From Craterostigma plantagineum (lineage: Eukaryota; Streptophyta; Magnoliopsida; Lamiales; Linderniaceae), in the NCBI GenBank assembly GCA_027422505.1, contig JAPQWV010000675.1:62001-126000 (forward strand): a stretch of DNA of 64,000 bases, read 5' to 3'. Position 1 is the stretch's first letter; each line of letters opens with the position of its first letter. The translations under genes were made by a program, and so were the position numbers. The notes beneath the pieces are model-generated. The model had not been told where the DNA came from, searched no databases, and saw only the letters and a list, made by a program, of their open reading frames with translations. Of this stretch, positions 60,201 to 64,000 are shown piece by piece.

Positions 60201-61691
60201 AGGTTAGGCGAAGTCGAGGCGCAGCTAGCGGCCTTAACGTTGCAACCGACACTGCTGGAGCAGATCAAGACAGCGCAAGGAGCAGACGAGTTGTATGCGA
60301 AGACTAAGGAGGCACTACCGGGACAACCAACTGGAGACCTTATGATACGGGGAGACGAACGATTATACTTCAAGAACCGGTTGTACGTGCCAGACGACGC
60401 CGAACTACGACGGCTAATAATGACGGAAGCACATACTACGGCGTACTCGGTACACCCAGGAGCGACGAAGATGTACAGAGATCTCAAGGAAAACTACTGG
60501 TGGCCAGGCATGAAGAAGGACATCGCGATCTTCGTGAGTCAATGCCTGACATGCCAGCAGATTAAGGCCGAGCATCAAAGGCCGGCGAGAACCCTACAAC
60601 CGTTACCCATTCCAGAATGGAAATGGGATAACATTACAATGGATTTCGTAGTAGGATTGCCTAGGAATGCAAAAGGGCACGACGCGATTTGGGTAATAAT
60701 CGATCGACTAACCAAGTCGGCCCACTTCCTACCAATCAGTACGACGTTTTCAATGTAACGATACGCGGAGCTCTATATCCAAGAGATAGTGCGACTGCAC
60801 GGCATTCCATCGTCGATAGTCTCGGATCGCGACTCCAGATTTCTGTCGAAATTCTGGACGAGCTTGCAAAAGGCGATGGGAACGAGGCTGTCCTTTAGTA
60901 CCGCCTACCATCCGCAGACAGACGGTCAATCTGAGAGAACGATACAGACGTTGGAGGACATGCTACGAGCATGCGTACTCGATTTCAAAGGGAATTGGAG
61001 TAGATACCTCCCTCTGATCGAGTTCTCGTACAACAACAGTTACCACGTCACCATCGGGATGGCACCGTATGAGGCGTTATACGGGCGTAGGTGCAGATCC
61101 CCAGTGCATTGGGACGAGGTTGGCGAACGGACAATGTTAGGCCCCGACATCGTACGAGAAATGACGGAAGCCATTTCTATGATACGAGAAAGAATGAGAA
61201 CGGCACAAAGTCGACAGAAGAGCTACGCAGATCGAAGACGTCGACCGCTGGAATTTGAAGAAGGAGATATGGTGTTTGTAAAAGTATCGCCAATGAAGGG
61301 CGTGAAGAGGTTTGGAAAGAAAGGGAAGTTAAGCCCTAGGTACATAGGACCCTTTAGGATACTGAAAAGGGTAGGCGAGGTAGCATACCAGTTGGAGCTG
61401 CCTGCGTCACTAGCGCAAGTGCACGACGTGTTCCACGTCTCGACACTGCGGAAATACCTAGCTGACCCAAACCACGTGCTAGGAAACGAGTCCCTACATC
61501 AACAATTGAAGCCGGATCTAAGTTACGAAGAGATCCCGGTGGAGATATTGATGTACGAGACTAAGAAGCTTAGGAATAAGGATATTCCTTTAGTGAAAGT
61601 ACTGTGGCGAAATCAGTCCACAGAAGAAGCCACATGGGAACGGGAGGACGAAATGAGAATTCGTTATCCCGAGTTGTTCCACACGGGCTGA
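57227..61691 (+). pseudogene. Element E Gag-Pol polyprotein with three disabling changes
   Basis: The order is Gag, CCHC knuckle ([15 protein letters not shown], about 58187), protease DSGATHSF (58375), [11 protein letters not shown] (59380), RNase H (TDHKSLKYF, 60010), integrase (zinc finger HTTAYSVH and CLTC, then catalytic D, D, E) and a chromodomain-like tail to 61691. Compared with D, one G is missing near 57434 (Gag frame break) and one near 59800 (RNase H frame break). A stop replaces the Glu codon after TTFSM at 60756-60758. The RNase H-integrase junction ([16 protein letters not shown]) is intact here, unlike in D. Both missing bases fall in runs of G, so sequencing error cannot be excluded for them. 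Confidence 0.93.
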
Positions 61692-61726
61692 TTTCGGGGG
61701 CGAAATCCTCCTTAAGGGGGGGAGGA
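61692..61726 (+). other. Element E polypurine tract
   Basis: CCTTAAGGGGGGGAGGA abuts the 3' LTR start TGTAGG at 61727. It has one more G than the D tract. Confidence 0.88.
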
Positions 61727-64000
61727 TGTAGGACCCTGGTCCCCGCAAATTAGGTCGGCCAATAAATTACGTGTATGATTTACGTGAATTTCAAGAATCT
61801 TGTAGGTTAATGTATGCTTATGGGAATTTATGAATTTTATGCCCGTGAAATACTACGAGAATTATGTGCAATTAATTGTTAATGACGTGAAGTTGGGATC
61901 ACTCTTAATTTAGGAAGGGTAAATTCTTGGAAATGCCAAGGGAAATGGCAAATGATAGTTGGATTAGAAATTCAATTTGCTAATGGGCTAGAGGATGAGA
62001 AAGGGCCCAAATGGAAACCCATGCCCTAACCAATAAAAGTAAGGAAAATATCTAATTGAACATTTTTATCACACCTTGACCACACCAAACAACGAAAGAA
62101 AGAAGAAGGAGAAAGGAACCGAGCAAACAATCGAGCCAAAAGCACCTCAACTAACTTGGGAATTTCGAAGTTGGTAAGTGAAATACCCTCCCTAAGCTTT
62201 TAATTTCGTACTATAGGAGTAGATGAAGATTATTAATGACATTAAAAGCAAGTCGTTGGAGAAGGTTTCGAAAACCCTAAATGCGAGATAAAACTCGTAC
62301 TAATGTCCCGATTCGAAGTGAATATTTAGGGTTTATGAAACTAGGGCTTATAAAACCGTGGTATTAGCTCTAAGAAGGCACCATACGATTTCAGTAGCTA
62401 AAAAGGGGATGGAAATCGAAGAAGATGATGAATGTCGAATGAGATGTCGACTAAATACATATCGACATTTTAATAAATGTCGAGATACCATGTAAATAAC
62501 ATGTCGACATTTCCTAATGAAAATGTCGAAACACAAAGTCGGATTGTTAAGAAAATGTCGATATAATATATGTAAGACTCGACATCTTTATGTAGGTAAA
62601 TATCGAAGGGATGATGAATGTCGATATAAAGTCGGCCTTTAAAATGTCGAAGCTTTGTTAGGAATAATGTCGAGTCATCTTATTAGGGTAGATGTCGAAT
62701 GAGACATAAAATGTCGAGCTCATGTCGACTTTTCCGTCTCAAATGTCGTAAGGCAAAATGTCGAATGGTATATGGAATGTCGAGTAGAATGTCGAGTCAT
62801 GCATTCGGACGAAATGTCGAAACCATGTTAGGATAAATGTCGCATGAAATGTCGATGTAACTTATATATCGACATTTTATAAATGTCGAGGTCTTAACCC
62901 ATTTAAATGTCGACATCTCATGTTCCAAAATAACAGGATAAAATGTCGAATGACTGAACATAAAAATGTCGGGACACCCTAAGGAAAATGTCGAGACCTC
63001 AAATTGAAATAAATGTCGAATTCACTCACAAAGATGTCGAGGCATCCTAGGAATAAAAATGTCGAGATGTTAAGTAAAAATGTCGAGAGTTTCCAACAAT
63101 GTCGAGACCTAATTAACTATACAACTCGACATTTATCCTAAGTCCATGTCGAGATCTTTCAATACATCAATGTCAAATTTATGTCGACATTTCTGTAACT
63201 GTCGAAGTACATGGCATCAATGTATGTTTGTTTAAACACGAGATCTAACCTAACTTACAACTCGAGACCTTATAAGCAATGACTTATACTTCACGAAAAA
63301 CACTTCGCAATATTGGAACTTCACGGGGCATGTGAGAGTGTGCGAATCCGACTAGAATTACTGAAAATATATTCCTAACTTAGAAATTTAGCATACTCAA
63401 GCCATTAAAATAAAATAGTACACTGACACCAATATTTCATGCCTAAGGTCGGGACTTAGGAACGTTTACGGGTCCGGTGACTGCTAATCTACGGACTCCA
63501 GGTAAGTAGAAATTCAACTACGACACGTAACTTGCCTGCGTCCAATTATGTGAATTACGTGCTCGTGTATCTTCTATGAAATGCGTACGTATGATATGAT
63601 TTAATTCTATGCATGATAGCATGATCTGCATATGTATATGAGCATAACATGAGCGCTTGCACGCATGAGTAGTATGTAAGGAGCGAGGTATGAGCGTGCA
63701 TAAGATCGCCTGTGTGCGATGTAAATTCGCCGATATTGGCGTTTGTGTCGACTCGAACGAAGAGTCACGGCTTCCCTTATGCAGCCTTTAAGGCCTGAAT
63801 AAGAGGCTGGGGACATACCCCGTACGATAAGGCCTGAATAAGAGGCTGGGTAAATACCCCGTACGATAAGGCCTGAATAAGAGGCTGGGTAAATACCCCA
63901 TACGATAAGGCCTGAATAAGAGGCTGGGTAAATACCCCGTACGATAAGGCCTGAATAAGAGGCTGGGAAAGAACCCCGTACGATAAGACGGAATAAGAGG
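61727..64000 (+). repeat. Element E 3' LTR (cut by window edge)
   Basis: First 2274 bases of the LTR, matching 54250-56525. Differences seen: AGTCGTTGG versus AGTAGTTGG (62256), one TA missing near 62983, and GAGCGCTTG versus GAGCACTTG (63653). The 39-base repeat is in progress at the window end. Confidence 0.96.

Larger units (their letters stand above)
54250..64000 (+). mobile_element. Element E: chromovirus of the D family, 3' end outside the window
   Basis: 5' LTR 54250-57070, primer site 57074, broken polyprotein 57227-61691, purine tract, and 3' LTR from 61727 to past the window edge. The probable left target duplication is ACGTA (54245-54249), lying in the copia RT. By eye the two LTRs differ at only about three or four sites over 2.27 kb, so insertion is young. 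Proteins match element D nearly throughout. Confidence 0.95.

Overview
This window is plant nuclear DNA made almost entirely of nested LTR retrotransposons. The evidence is integrase with C-terminal chromodomain-like segments, tRNA-Asp and initiator-Met primer sites, Athila-type gag/pol/ORF-1 remnants, plant copia remnants, and a piece of plant mitochondrial large-subunit rRNA. I found no intact host gene, tRNA gene or CRISPR array. The species cannot be named from this sequence.

Layout. Positions 1-1431 are non-coding flank with one promoter-like block. An old, broken Athila-type Ty3/gypsy element (here A, minus strand) spans 1432-48269. In its own 5' to 3' order it has: LTR (46843-48269), PBS, gag (46642-45081), interruption by a 28-kb chromovirus block, gag end plus protease (16913-16010), interruption by element B, RT/RNase H/partial integrase (9012-6883), an unassigned 1-kb stretch, ATHILA ORF-1-like pseudogene (5876-4557), 3' UTR, PPT and LTR (2942-1432). 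Element B (9018-16004, plus strand) is a non-autonomous Athila relative with 1.85-kb LTRs and a 5-bp target duplication (GACGT). The 28-kb block (16919-45075) has target duplication GGGTT and the order LTR-internal-LTR-internal-LTR: two nearly identical 12.5-kb units of element C sharing a middle LTR. Each unit carries the same second chromovirus, D, embedded in C, and the same large deletion at the C/D junction.

Right of A lie about 1.9 kb of organelle-derived DNA starting with a mitochondrial 26S rRNA 3' fragment (48321-48504), a 260-bp GAA/GAG microsatellite, a weak exon-like remnant, a copia LTR (52254-53299) and copia RT/RNase H remnants on the minus strand (53300-54249). Chromovirus E (54250 to beyond 64000, plus strand; same family as D) is inserted into the copia RT codons for the YVDD motif. 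E has two 1-nt frameshifts and a nonsense codon, yet its LTRs differ at only a few sites.

Order of events read from nesting: A is oldest. B and C entered A; D entered C; a deletion fused D to C; the C/D unit was duplicated in tandem. Independently, E entered the copia element. No element is visibly autonomous: D copy 1 comes closest, but its polyprotein is broken by a small rearrangement between RNase H and integrase. The most unusual signals are dense arrays of TGTCGA hexamers in the LTRs of both chromovirus families, a repeated CACGGCCGTG palindrome array in the LTRs of A, and the three-LTR tandem structure.
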